This document shows, in pieces, positions 18,401 to 25,936 of a DNA stretch of 49,308 bases. Position numbers and translations under genes: made by a program. This DNA comes from CAZUVM01 sp964623885 (GTDB taxonomy: Bacteria > Verrucomicrobiota > Verrucomicrobiia > Limisphaerales > UBA8199). Position 1 is the stretch's first letter, and every line of letters begins with the position of its first letter. Location of the stretch: the NCBI GenBank assembly GCA_964623885.1, contig CAZUVM010000070.1:1-49308 (forward strand), in the 5' to 3' direction. The notes beneath the pieces are model-generated. The model searched no databases. It was not told the origin of the DNA and saw only the letters and a program-made list of their open reading frames with translations.

Positions 18401-18514
18401 AACCGATGACGGAACCGTCGGCGCGCACGGCGAAATCGGCATTGACGACCTGACCGGCGGCGCCGATGCCAATGACATTTGTGGCGGTTGCCGGCGGGAT
18501 GACGATGGCGTCAC
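15419..18514 (-). CDS. 3' portion of a giant Ig/RCC1 surface protein (frameshifted)
   Basis: This open frame is the continuation of the frame at 18135-21398. The first ~88 residues are out-of-frame noise; genuine sequence begins at RNVVAAALQSYGG (about 18250), continuing the RCC1 repeats of the other frame. Then come RCC1 blade repeats (LRQDGTITTWGG, VRQDGSIISWGDN), about five Ig-like domains (each with a YQWxxNG core and a GxYxVVVxN end, residues about 270-680), a second RCC1 set (GTVVVWGLN, GSVVAWGYNNLGQTNVP), and a C-terminal domain from YSLEYKDNLADPNW to the terminal FYRVQRW. Exported and probably surface-attached; the RCC1 part should fold as a beta-propeller. If the shift is real, this part is untranslated unless restarted; if it is a sequencing error, one ~1990-residue protein results. 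Confidence 0.8.
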   Translation of the reverse strand: MTPSSSRRQPPQMSLASAPPVRSSMPISPCAPTVPSSVGETIYMACWIFHLMPRTSSRSWPVTSKSSPSARMAQSRPGGSAVQPSRMTPRNVVAAALQSYGGCVVLRQDGTITTWGGASAPPANATNMIAIGAGAWGSCLGVRQDGSIISWGDNSYGQGSPPPQATNIFAVACGDRHTLALRADGTVFAFGLSTIFGNTVPPADATKLVAIAAGQELSTALRADGTAVSFGIEGSAPAFLTNCIALAARYYHNVVLVPDPVVQMAPRIIQHPIGAVSQLNQNLILLSQAVGSYPLNYQWYFNGGPLANQTNRQLLLSPVQTAQGGDYQVVIANSFGSVTSSTAIVWTAPVIVAPPATTVAFGSNAFFSLTVAGTAPLSYQWYFNGMPLKDGPHIANSSSSNLIITNFQPADLGNYTVVVSNLAGTATSPAALVTVLNPLISSQPPNQFAYGGSTVTFSVTATGQSPLAYQWQWNGTNLPGATDNPLVLTNVLVSQAGTYAVLVTNGYGQVLSSNALLTVMPLGLTQPQPAAQTVLGGATATIGVGVSGQPPFFYQWRQNGTNVPGGTNIQLVLTNVQVSQAGLYSVVVTNAYGINISSNATLNVAPLAITLQPSNFVSWVGGSAYFKVNVSGVAPFSFDWRCNGVDAAGGTNILTLTNLQSSQFGTYSVVVSNAYGSVVSSNAALLLSQVAVWGGNLRETNLTAGLTNIIGISGGAEGQFGYDCLALRNNGTIVTWPANLLGTQTNGVTNIIAIAGAGYGLRADRTAVALSYYGASPVPGFTNLAAISVYNGSLLGLRTNGSVFGGNPAGIANNAPPGLSNVVAIAQGGSFALALRADGTVLAWGSNIYGQTNVPGSLSNVVAIAAGYYNPVALKSDGTVVVWGLNTAGVTNPPVTATNVVAIAAGFEHIVALRGDGSVVAWGYNNLGQTNVPSGLSNVVAIAAGGYFSMAMLGSGPPSTQAYLTQPVMGVGSFNLTVPTQSGRVYSLEYKDNLADPNWVLLPLVPGNGNSLPLTDPAATNSQRFYRVQRW

Positions 18515-21398
18515 CCCAAGTGAAAATCGGAACCACCGTCAGCGTTTCGCTGCTTGAGGCACTCGCCCAGGCATTGCTGATGTTGACGCTGTACTGGCCC
18601 GAGTCGGCCGGTTGCGGATTGGCAATGGTCAGGTTGAGCGCGTTCGCTCCGGAAATATTGCCGCCGTCGGTCAAATTCGTCCCATTCTTCTGCCATTGCA
18701 CAAAGAGGGAACTGCCGACGGCGTTCAGGGACAATGTGGCATTGCTGAACACCATCGCGACTTGATTGGTCAGCGGGCTGAGGATCGTTGCGGGCACGAG
18801 CACGGTCAAAACGGCGACCGTGCTGGTGGCGGAGTTGTAACCGTTGGTAACCACGAGTTGGTAGCCACCCGTGTCGTTCGTCTGAATCGAAGAGATGGAC
18901 AGGTTGGTCGTGGTTGATCCGGAAACGCGCCCGCCATCGCTCAGCGGAGCTCCATTGAAAAGCCATTGGAGGGCGAGCGGCGAGCTGCCGGAAACAGCAG
19001 CCGTAAAAGTCGCGCTACTGCCGAGCAGGACGGCTTGGGAAACGGGGGGAGAAACAATTGCGGCGGGAACGAGCACCGTCACGGCCGCGACCGCGCTGGT
19101 GATTGAGCCACCTGAATTGGAGGCGGTCACAGAATAGTTTCCTGTGTCGTTGGTTTGAGCGTTTGAAATCTGCAGGTTGGCGGTCGCCACCCCAGTGAAA
19201 TGGGAGCTCTCTGACAAAGGTATTCCGTTAAAGAGCCACTGGTACGTCGGAGCCGGCGAACCACTGGCCGACGCGGACAACATGATGTTTGTACCGACCG
19301 AAACCAACTGGCCGGAGGGCTGGGAGCTAAACGCCGGCGGGATCGGCGGCAGCACCGTCAAGGTGGCGCCATCGCTGATGGCGTAACCATAGGCATTGGT
19401 GAGGAAAACCGAATAAATGCCGCCACGGCTGTAGGGGACATTGGCCAGTGTCAGACTGGAAGCCGTCGCGCCCGCTATGTTCGTTCCGTTGAAGCGCCAT
19501 TGATAGTACAGTGATGGACCGACCGCCACGACGCTGAAGGAAACGGCCGGCTCACCGAGATGCACCGTCTGGCCGGCAGGTTGGACGGTGATGAGCGGGC
19601 TGTTCTGGAATTCATAAGCACCGAGGTCGACCGCGCCATTGACGATCCGCGGATTGCCGTCGAGATCCGTCGCGCCCGCGACGGCCGAATTATCGCCGAC
19701 ATCGATAACTGGCGAGCCCGGATACAGATGGTAATTGGCGCGGTCCACATTTACGAACACAGGGGCGTTGGGGATATTGGCCACGCCGTTGGTGGGCATG
19801 GGCCAGGTGCAGCAATGGCTCAACGCGCAGCCGGCGCAATTGGTTTGATCCGGCGTGGCACCGAACCCGAGAGAATAGAGAAAGCTGTTGAAATAAATGA
19901 TGCAGTTAGTGGCAGCGCATGCATTCAGGCCGCCGCCGGCACCAAGGTAGGCGGTGTTATCGACGACGGTGCAATTCACCAGCGTGGAGGAATCCGCCCC
20001 GCCGCCAGCGCCGCCGGAATAGTTGTTCGCAACGAGGCAATTCTCGAGCGTGGATTGAGAAGCACCGCCGGCAACGGCTTGCGGCGCGGAATTACTGGTC
20101 ACGTAGCAGCGGCGCGCGATGCAGTTGAACAAACCGGCGCCCATGCCGTAGCCGCTCGAGGAGTTGGCGTTGACGACGCAGGCGGTGAGAACACTGCCGG
20201 CCGCCGCGCCGCCACCTGGATAACCCGCAGCATTGCCTGCCGCAGAATTGCCGGTGAGCGTGCAATTATTAAGCATACCCTGGTAAGCGCCGCCTCCCTG
20301 GATGACCGCGGAGTTGCCTGAGAAAGCACAGAAATTGATCGCCACATTGGTTGTGTCGCAGCGCACACCACCGCCGTTTTCGGCGGTCGCGCCGTTGGTA
20401 ATTGTAAATCCCGTCAACGAACTGCCATCGGCCATGGCCACACACCGAATCACGCCGCCGCCGTCAATCGCTGTCAATCCCGGGCCATTGGCGCTGACGA
20501 TGGATAGCGGCATCGTCACGGCCACCCGGTTGGTCATGCCCAATACCACTCGTGATCCCGTCGAGTAAACGCCGTTGGTGACGAGGATTTCTTCGCCAGG
20601 ATTGGCGGCATCAATCGCATCCTGGATTGTGATGGCGGCGTTGGTCCAGTTATTGTAAGGGGGCGCCGCCGTTGGGTTGTTGAGGTTCACGTAGCGAATC
20701 GAGCCGGCGGCACTGGTCAGCACGCCAAGACTGGCCGTTGAGCTGGCGGTTCCAAACGCGTTCGTGACCTTCAGCGCGTAAATCCCGGCGTCGTTGGTTT
20801 GCAAATTCGAGATGGTGAGCGTGCTAGTGGCTAATCCGGTGATGCGGCCATTATCGGCCAGAGGCGTGTTGTTGAAGGACCATTGGACTTTAAGCGGGGC
20901 GGTGCCGGTTACGCCGGTATTGAAGATGACCGAACCGCCAACGATCCGGATTTGGCTTTGTGGTGGAGGAGATATCACCGGTGCGGCGCCCACGGCGAGC
21001 TGGGCATTGGAACTGGTTACGCTGCCGTGGCTGTTGCTGACGACTACTTGGTAGGTCCCGGCATCGGCGGCCGCCACGTTACTAATCGTCAGCGTCGCAT
21101 TGGTCGCCCCAATGATATGGACGCTATTTGTCAGGTTGGTGTTGTTAAAGGACCATTGGTAATAAAGCGGTGTTTGTCCGGTGGCGATGACACTGAATAT
21201 CGCGTTGGCGCCGAACACGACGTTCTGGTCTTGCGGCTGAGTAGTAATCCCTGGTCCGGCAGAGGCCAAAGCCTGTCCCAGATTCAACGTGAGGGCAAAA
21301 GCCAGCAGCAGGGCAATCGGAAGCAGCGGTCGCTTGCGTGCGATGGACACCAAGGCCCGATTGAGAATTGGACGGAAGGGAAAAATCGTCGAGGCCAT
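18135..21398 (-). CDS. 5' portion of a giant Ig/beta-helix/RCC1 surface protein (frameshifted)
   Basis: Starts with a signal peptide (hydrophobic core about residues 28-46, ending near ALASAG). Two Ig-like domains follow (about 50-225), then a right-handed parallel beta-helix of polymorphic-outer-membrane type (about 230-600) with runs such as GGGVRCDTTN, NCTLTGNSA, NCLVANNYSGG and the closing VDLGAYEFQ. Four further Ig-like domains occupy about 605-950, and the first RCC1 blades begin near 955 (DGSVIGWGNDLYG, DGTVATWGFGG). The frame breaks after VPDDATK: bases near 18243-18245 read AAA on the coding strand where AA would give the repeat phrase ATNVVA. The last ~30 residues to 18135 are nonsense. 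Together with 15419-18514 it forms one gene of about 5.98 kb. Role inferred: adhesion or matrix/polymer binding at the cell surface. Confidence 0.82.
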   Translation of the reverse strand: MASTIFPFRPILNRALVSIARKRPLLPIALLLAFALTLNLGQALASAGPGITTQPQDQNVVFGANAIFSVIATGQTPLYYQWSFNNTNLTNSVHIIGATNATLTISNVAAADAGTYQVVVSNSHGSVTSSNAQLAVGAAPVISPPPQSQIRIVGGSVIFNTGVTGTAPLKVQWSFNNTPLADNGRITGLATSTLTISNLQTNDAGIYALKVTNAFGTASSTASLGVLTSAAGSIRYVNLNNPTAAPPYNNWTNAAITIQDAIDAANPGEEILVTNGVYSTGSRVVLGMTNRVAVTMPLSIVSANGPGLTAIDGGGVIRCVAMADGSSLTGFTITNGATAENGGGVRCDTTNVAINFCAFSGNSAVIQGGGAYQGMLNNCTLTGNSAAGNAAGYPGGGAAAGSVLTACVVNANSSSGYGMGAGLFNCIARRCYVTSNSAPQAVAGGASQSTLENCLVANNYSGGAGGGADSSTLVNCTVVDNTAYLGAGGGLNACAATNCIIYFNSFLYSLGFGATPDQTNCAGCALSHCCTWPMPTNGVANIPNAPVFVNVDRANYHLYPGSPVIDVGDNSAVAGATDLDGNPRIVNGAVDLGAYEFQNSPLITVQPAGQTVHLGEPAVSFSVVAVGPSLYYQWRFNGTNIAGATASSLTLANVPYSRGGIYSVFLTNAYGYAISDGATLTVLPPIPPAFSSQPSGQLVSVGTNIMLSASASGSPAPTYQWLFNGIPLSESSHFTGVATANLQISNAQTNDTGNYSVTASNSGGSITSAVAAVTVLVPAAIVSPPVSQAVLLGSSATFTAAVSGSSPLALQWLFNGAPLSDGGRVSGSTTTNLSISSIQTNDTGGYQLVVTNGYNSATSTVAVLTVLVPATILSPLTNQVAMVFSNATLSLNAVGSSLFVQWQKNGTNLTDGGNISGANALNLTIANPQPADSGQYSVNISNAWASASSSETLTVVPIFTWGDAIVIPPATATNVIGIGAAGQVVNADFAVRADGSVIGWGNDLYGVLDIPPDATNVVSLMAGDEQVIAIRQDGTVATWGFGGSAVPDDATKRGGRCPSKLWRLCRAAPGRNHHHLGRRFGPARQRY

Positions 21399-21562
21399 GT
21401 GATGCAGCAGTAATTCTACTCCGGGCTAAGGACATAGGGTGTCAGGCAGGAAAGCTGACGTCAATTCAAATCGTGGACAGGACACGAAAGAGACCGATTT
21501 CGTAATGCGTCTAGCTCCTGTACGGTCTGAGCCCCCGGTCCGCACCTCGGCGCCACCAACGA

Positions 21563-22513
21563 TTACTCTTGTGCCAATAGTGACGACTGACGCTTACCCG
21601 CGACGCTTGCCCGGCTGTCTCTCAGCGCTGCGTGGGCTTTACCGGTGATGGCAACCACGCCGGGATGGGTCAGGCGGCGCTCGGCCGTGATGGCATAAAA
21701 CTGCTGACGGCAGTCGTGGGCATGCCCCAGGATACGCAGCTTGTAGCGACCAACGGCTTCGTTGGCAACCAGACTCGGTAGTGCGAAAAATCCGAGCGCT
21801 TCGGTGGCGGCGACCTTTAGCAGGGCGGCATCATCGAACTCCGCTACCAGGCGCGGGGCGACACGTTTCTCGCGGAACCACTTCTCCAGCGACCGCCGCA
21901 GCGCGGATGCTGGGCTGGGCAAAAGCGCGGGCGCCCCATGCAGCGACCCGGGGAAACCGCGCTTCAATCGATGCACCACCGCCGGCGCTGCGCAGAAGGA
22001 AACGCCACACTCCCCCAGGAGGTGGTTGAACGTTTTGAGATTGCCGGAGGCCGGGGCCGGTTCATCGGCCAACACGATGTCGACACGATAGGTCGCCAGT
22101 TGGGCGAGCAGGTCGGGTACTTTGCCTTCACAACACGAGGCATGAACCGGTTGCGACAGATGGAAAATCGGGCGCAGCATATCGAACGTCAGGAGCTTGG
22201 GCAGGGAGTCAGCGATGCCAATGTTCACGTGCAGCGGGCGGGTGGTGGGGTGCTGTTTCATGGCGTAGAGCATTTCCTGACCCAACGAGAAAATCTCCTC
22301 AGCAAAGCTGAACACCTTTTGGCCGGCCTCCGTCAAAGTCAAACCATGCGAGGTACGTCGCAACAGCTTATCACCCAGCGCCCGTTCGAGCGCTTGAATC
22401 TGGGTGCAGATGCTGGGCTGGGAAACGCCCAGTTTCCGAGCCGCCCGGGTCAGGCCGCCCTCCCTGGCCGCCGCCCAGAAGTAACGCAGGTGGTGGTAAT
22501 TGAGCGTCTTCAT
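21563..22513 (-). CDS. nhaR: LysR-family regulator, NhaR type
   Basis: A 316-residue LysR-type transcription factor with the winged helix-turn-helix at residues 1-65 (NYHHLRYFWAAAREGGLTRA) and a substrate-binding-like effector domain after it. Phrases diagnostic of NhaR rather than other LysR proteins include VGI/ADSLPK-type GIADSLPKLL, the GECGVSFCAA segment, EFDDAALLKV and YAITAERRLTHPGV. In E. coli NhaR responds to sodium/pH and activates nhaA, but no antiporter gene lies here. It is divergent from the P-loop protein at 22758, with an 18-bp dyad between them, so that gene is the likely target. Starts at the ATG at 22513. Confidence 0.86.
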   Translation of the reverse strand: MKTLNYHHLRYFWAAAREGGLTRAARKLGVSQPSICTQIQALERALGDKLLRRTSHGLTLTEAGQKVFSFAEEIFSLGQEMLYAMKQHPTTRPLHVNIGIADSLPKLLTFDMLRPIFHLSQPVHASCCEGKVPDLLAQLATYRVDIVLADEPAPASGNLKTFNHLLGECGVSFCAAPAVVHRLKRGFPGSLHGAPALLPSPASALRRSLEKWFREKRVAPRLVAEFDDAALLKVAATEALGFFALPSLVANEAVGRYKLRILGHAHDCRQQFYAITAERRLTHPGVVAITGKAHAALRDSRASVAGKRQSSLLAQE

Positions 22514-22543
22514 GCGCGCAAAATATTAGGTTAAAACTAACGA

Positions 22544-22561
22544 TACAATACGAAGATTGTA
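22544..22561. promoter_or_regulatory. 18-bp dyad, candidate LysR-type operator
   Basis: TACAATACGAAGATTGTA: perfect 6-bp arms TACAAT/ATTGTA around a 6-base spacer. It fits the LysR recognition pattern (a T-N11-A-type interrupted dyad) and lies about 30 bases upstream of the regulator's own start, in the shared region with the divergent gene. A looser flanking pair TTAGG (22527-22531) and CCTAA (22565-22569) surrounds it. Confidence 0.5.
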
Positions 22562-22757
22562 GTAGCCTAAAAGACAGTTTTGGCCGAAGATGTCGTTCCC
22601 GATGAACGAAACCGCGCAGCGTAGGCGTTCAGCAGACACCGGCCAAACCCGGTGTCCGCCGGCATTTGCTCCCCAGACCAACGTGTGCGACGCTGTGACT
22701 GCCTCGCAGGTGCCGCTTTCCGTGACTCCGTCTCCCGCGATGGAGCAGACCGAACCA

Positions 22758-24632
22758 ATGAAATGGAAGAATTATAATGCCCCGCCCGAAGCCGAAGACA
22801 TTCTCGCGGGCTGCAAGGGGCTCCGCCTCGTAGGCTCGACCGACGAGTTGCTCCTGCTGGCGTGCGGCGGTCCGGGAAGGAATTCCTATGAAGTGGCTTA
22901 CGATGTGCCCGGCAAGGGACGCATCGTCGAAGCGACAGTGGCGCTGGTCCGCAACGGGGTAGCCGCCAATTATATCGAGCCGTATATGCGCCGACGCGAC
23001 CCGGATTGCATGGTCATCGGCGACGGCCTGCCCACGGATAAGGAATCGTTCCGTAGCCGGTTCGGGAGTGAGTTCGCCCCGGTGCGACAGGAGACTTTCG
23101 ATTGGCTCAAGCGTCAGGAGTTGTTGGTGTTTGCATTTTCTGCCGGCGGGGCGGACATGGGCGTGGACGCCCTGCTCATCGCGCCCGCCAATGCCGGCTT
23201 CTTCGCGCTCGGCCTGGCCATGTTGCAGGGTATCATTCCCACCGAGGCGCTTCCGCCCGGTTTTCAGCCGCGCTCCGTCATCTACGTCGCACCGCCGTTC
23301 CGGCACACACATTTTCAGGGCAAGCAAGTAGTCGTGCACAACCGCCGCGACGGTCTGCACGAAATGTTTTCCTACAACCTGTACCCCGGTCCCAGCGCGA
23401 AGAAAGGGGTCTATGGTGTCCTGCTTGGACTAGGCGAGCGCGAGGGCTGGGTGACAGCCCATTGCTCGACCGTCCAGGTTGTTACCCCTTACGACAACGT
23501 GGCAACGATCATGCACGAAGGCGCCAGCGGCGGAGGGAAGAGCGAGATGCTCGAACAAGCCCACCGCGAACCGGATGGCCGACTCCTGCTGGGGGAGAAC
23601 CTGGTCACCGGTGAAAAGCGTTATTTGGAAATCCCGCGCAGTTGCGAACTGCGCGCGGTCACGGATGACATGGCTTTGTGTCATCCCTCCCTGCAGCATG
23701 AACCGGGTAAACTCACGGTCACAGACGCGGAAAACGCCTGGTTCGTCCGCGTTAATCATATCGGACACTACGGGACTGACGTGCATCTGGAGCGGCTCAC
23801 GGCCGAACCACCGGTGCCGCTGCTATATCTGAACATTGACGCCGTGCCGGAAAGCCGCGCGCTCATTTGGGAGCACACGCAAGACGCGCCTGGCAAACCG
23901 TGCCCCAACCCGCGCGTGATCATTCCGCGCAAGGTATTCCCGGGCATCGTTGAGGAGGCGGTTGCAGTTGATATCCGCAGTTTCGGGGTGCGGACTCCCC
24001 CTTGCACACAAGCGCATCCCAGCTACGGCATTCTGGGCGTTTTCCACATACTGCCGCCCGCCCTCGCCTGGCTGTGGCGCTTGGTCTCTCCCCGCGGGTA
24101 CGCCAATCCCAGCATTGTGGAGGCCGAGGGCATGAGCAGCGAGGGCGTCGGCTCGTACTGGCCCTTTGCCACCGGCCGCCGGGTGGACCAAGCAAATCTG
24201 TTGCTGCGCCAGTTTGAGCAGCACACCCGCATGCGCCACATACTTTGTCCCAACCAGCACGTTGGCGCGTGGCGCGTTGGTTTCATGCCCCAATGGATGG
24301 CTCGCGAATATCTCGCCCGCCGTGGCATGGCGCGTTTTCGCCCGGAACAACTGCGCGTGGCGCGCTGTCCGTTGCTGGGCCACACGCTGTCTCAGTTGCA
24401 GATCGAGGGGCGCATGGTCGCTTCGTGGTTTCTTCGAGTCGACTCCCAACCCGAGGTAGGTGAAGAGACCTATGATCGCGGCGCCGAGATGCTACAGGCA
24501 TTCTTCCGCAAATGCCTGGCCGATTTCCAAGTCCCGGACCTCGACCCGCTCGGCCGGCAGATAATTACCTGCTGTTTGGACGGCGGAAAGGTGCAGGATT
24601 ACGAACAGCTTATCCCTGCCGGCTTAGTCTAA
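22758..24632 (+). CDS. P-loop protein, probable DUF4914, PEP carboxykinase-like
   Basis: About 624 residues from the ATG at 22758; the frame is open back to 22590, but the extra 56 residues look non-protein-like (RRRSADTGQTRCPP). The centre carries HEGASGGGKSEM (near residue 254), a nucleotide-binding P-loop resembling the kinase-1 loop of ATP-type PEP carboxykinase, preceded by VTPYDNVATIM. Later come AWFVRVNHIGHYGTD and a basic, His-rich C-terminal region. I take it to be the DUF4914 family, of unknown biochemistry; PEP-dependent phosphotransfer or decarboxylation is only a structural guess. No signal peptide or membrane segment, so cytosolic. It is probably controlled by the divergent NhaR-type regulator. 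Downstream, 46 bases after the stop, is a GC-rich hairpin. Confidence 0.75.
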   Translation: MKWKNYNAPPEAEDILAGCKGLRLVGSTDELLLLACGGPGRNSYEVAYDVPGKGRIVEATVALVRNGVAANYIEPYMRRRDPDCMVIGDGLPTDKESFRSRFGSEFAPVRQETFDWLKRQELLVFAFSAGGADMGVDALLIAPANAGFFALGLAMLQGIIPTEALPPGFQPRSVIYVAPPFRHTHFQGKQVVVHNRRDGLHEMFSYNLYPGPSAKKGVYGVLLGLGEREGWVTAHCSTVQVVTPYDNVATIMHEGASGGGKSEMLEQAHREPDGRLLLGENLVTGEKRYLEIPRSCELRAVTDDMALCHPSLQHEPGKLTVTDAENAWFVRVNHIGHYGTDVHLERLTAEPPVPLLYLNIDAVPESRALIWEHTQDAPGKPCPNPRVIIPRKVFPGIVEEAVAVDIRSFGVRTPPCTQAHPSYGILGVFHILPPALAWLWRLVSPRGYANPSIVEAEGMSSEGVGSYWPFATGRRVDQANLLLRQFEQHTRMRHILCPNQHVGAWRVGFMPQWMAREYLARRGMARFRPEQLRVARCPLLGHTLSQLQIEGRMVASWFLRVDSQPEVGEETYDRGAEMLQAFFRKCLADFQVPDLDPLGRQIITCCLDGGKVQDYEQLIPAGLV

Positions 24633-24678
24633 GCCACGCAGGAGTTTAGCCACCTGTTCAACAACAACCGCCCAAGCC

Positions 24679-24693
24679 GGCCGGATTCCGGCC
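24679..24693. terminator. GC hairpin downstream of the DUF4914-like gene
   Basis: GGCCGGATTCCGGCC, a perfect 6-bp stem with a 3-base loop, 46 bases after the stop at 24632. There is no T-run, so it is at best a weak or Rho-assisted terminator. The rest of 24633-24924 shows nothing recognisable. Confidence 0.3.
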
Positions 24694-24924
24694 AGAACAG
24701 AGTCGGTAATCGCGTTTCACCGGATATTTCATAATTGCGTGACTCGCACGTGAGCCGACCGTAGCGCCAGGCCTTGGTGCCCGTCCGACAGGACCCTGCT
24801 GTGTTGCCGACCTCCGAGTGGGCTAGACTTGTTCCATAGCGCCTGCCTCGAGCGTCCGCAGGCTAGGACCAGCTGTCATTCGCCGGTAGTCGTGCTACAT
24901 TATGAGAAAAGGAGGTAAAGTGTT

Positions 24925-25353
24925 ATGACGAAACGAGTCTTCACAGTATTAACAGTCTTTGGAATGGCGCTCGCCTTGAACACGGCTGCGTTGGCGGCAA
25001 GCGCTCCGGAGACCCAGTTGCACCAACTGCAAACACAAATTAATGCAGCCACCAAAACCACCCCGCAATGGGAGACTGCGATGCATACCATCTCGGTCCA
25101 AACGGGAGTCTCACGTGAGCAGTTGCGCGCGATGCGACAGAAGCACCCCACAGTGGAACCATCGGCCGTCCTCATTGCCTGCGTTCTCGCTGATGAAACC
25201 AAAAAAGCGCCAGATCAATTCCTTGAACGAGCTATCGCCACCCAGGATTGGATCCCGATCGCCCGGAACAACAAAGTCCCACTGGAAAAAATTAACGCAC
25301 GCCTCGAGCAAATCCAGCAGGCCCTCGCCGCAGGAGCAGGGGCCAAGCCATAG
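24925..25353 (+). CDS. Small exported alpha-helical protein
   Basis: A 142-residue protein with a signal peptide (residues 1-24, ending ALAAS) and an alpha-helical mature part of about 118 residues. A textbook Shine-Dalgarno, AAGGAGGT at 24909-24916, sits eight bases before the ATG and is the strongest in the window, suggesting high expression. Sequence phrases (QTGVSREQLRAMRQKHP, FLERAIATQDWIPIARNNKVPLEKINARLEQIQQAL) recall small verrucomicrobial periplasmic proteins, but no named family is recognised. A short lipoprotein gene follows at 25533. Confidence 0.8.
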   Translation: MTKRVFTVLTVFGMALALNTAALAASAPETQLHQLQTQINAATKTTPQWETAMHTISVQTGVSREQLRAMRQKHPTVEPSAVLIACVLADETKKAPDQFLERAIATQDWIPIARNNKVPLEKINARLEQIQQALAAGAGAKP

Positions 25354-25431
25354 GGCTTTTTCGCGAAGCTTCGGCGGAGCGTTCTCGACTCGACTGGTGT
25401 AAGCAGAGTTTATAACGGCCTCCCACGCCGA

Positions 25432-25456
25432 CCCTCTCCTCATGTGGATGAGAGGG
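25432..25456. repeat. Short intergenic inverted repeat
   Basis: CCCTCTC at 25432-25438 pairs with GAGAGGG at 25450-25456 across an 11-base loop, about 80 bases after the stop at 25353. It resembles the short purine/pyrimidine palindromes that recur between genes in many genomes. No T-run follows, so a terminator role is doubtful. Confidence 0.35.
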
Positions 25457-25532
25457 AGACCGCACGCGATGAACGCTCTTGGATGAGGGGTAGTCCCCAT
25501 GGTCAAGATTCGACCAGCGGCGACATTGCCAC

Positions 25533-25745
25533 ATGCAGAAAAAGATCAAAACTGGGTCACTCTTAGCGTCAATTGCGGGGCTGGCATTTTCATTCACACT
25601 GGGCGGGTGCGCCAGGGAGTTGTCCCATACAGAACGTACCAAAGTACATAGCGACGGCACAGTTACGACCAAGGAAACCAGCGTAAAGCAATCCTCTGAC
25701 GGCAGCGTAACCAAAACTGAAGAGTCGAAGACCACCCGACCGTAG
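25533..25745 (+). CDS. Small lipoprotein, unknown function
   Basis: A 70-residue protein with a short basic N-terminus, a hydrophobic segment and a lipobox ending LGGC with Cys near residue 26, so it should be lipid-anchored. The mature part is polar and repetitive: HSDGTVTTKETSVK is followed by SSDGSVTKTEESK, a tandem SDG(T/S)VTxxE-type repeat. Its function is unknown; such small repeat lipoproteins are found next to envelope-stress genes. It lies between the exported helical protein and the decayed transporter fragment. Confidence 0.68.
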   Translation: MQKKIKTGSLLASIAGLAFSFTLGGCARELSHTERTKVHSDGTVTTKETSVKQSSDGSVTKTEESKTTRP

Positions 25746-25773
25746 TTTCCCGGCTCCGAGGCACAGCCCTCTT

Positions 25774-25905
25774 GCGCAGTTCGACAATTCCTATTCTGCT
25801 GATCAGGGGGAATAGGTGTCGTCGGGATGTTTCTTGTCCGATTTCTTAGCCTGGCAGCAGTCACCGGTGCCATTTGGGCGCCCGAGACGCGGGGCGAGAC
25901 ACTTC
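25774..25905 (+). pseudogene. Remnant of the 3' end of an MFS transporter
   Basis: Nucleotide similarity to about 14377-14515 of the intact MFS gene is plain by eye: both carry TTCTGCTGA, a GGGGAAT-GG segment, TTTC(T/C)TAGCCTGGC and GGGCGCCCGAGAC. The translated end reads FLSLAAVTGAIWAPETRGETLQ against FLSLAAVIGAVWAPETRGKTLQ. A small deletion (CAAAAGGGG to CAGGGGG) breaks the frame, and everything upstream of the last ~45 codons is missing. The sequence stops resembling the transporter after the LQ codons. It is a degenerate copy of a paralogue, not a gene. Confidence 0.72.
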
Positions 25906-25936
25906 AGCGAAATCACGATACGGGCCCCTCACCCGG

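Noticed and set aside
22590..22757. 56-codon in-frame extension of the P-loop protein
   Set aside because: Composition is unlike the rest and the ATG at 22758 begins a natural protein start; kept only as an alternative.
22629..23360. Minus-strand open frame of 243 codons
   Set aside because: Antisense to the P-loop gene; no recognisable domain and no ribosome binding site.
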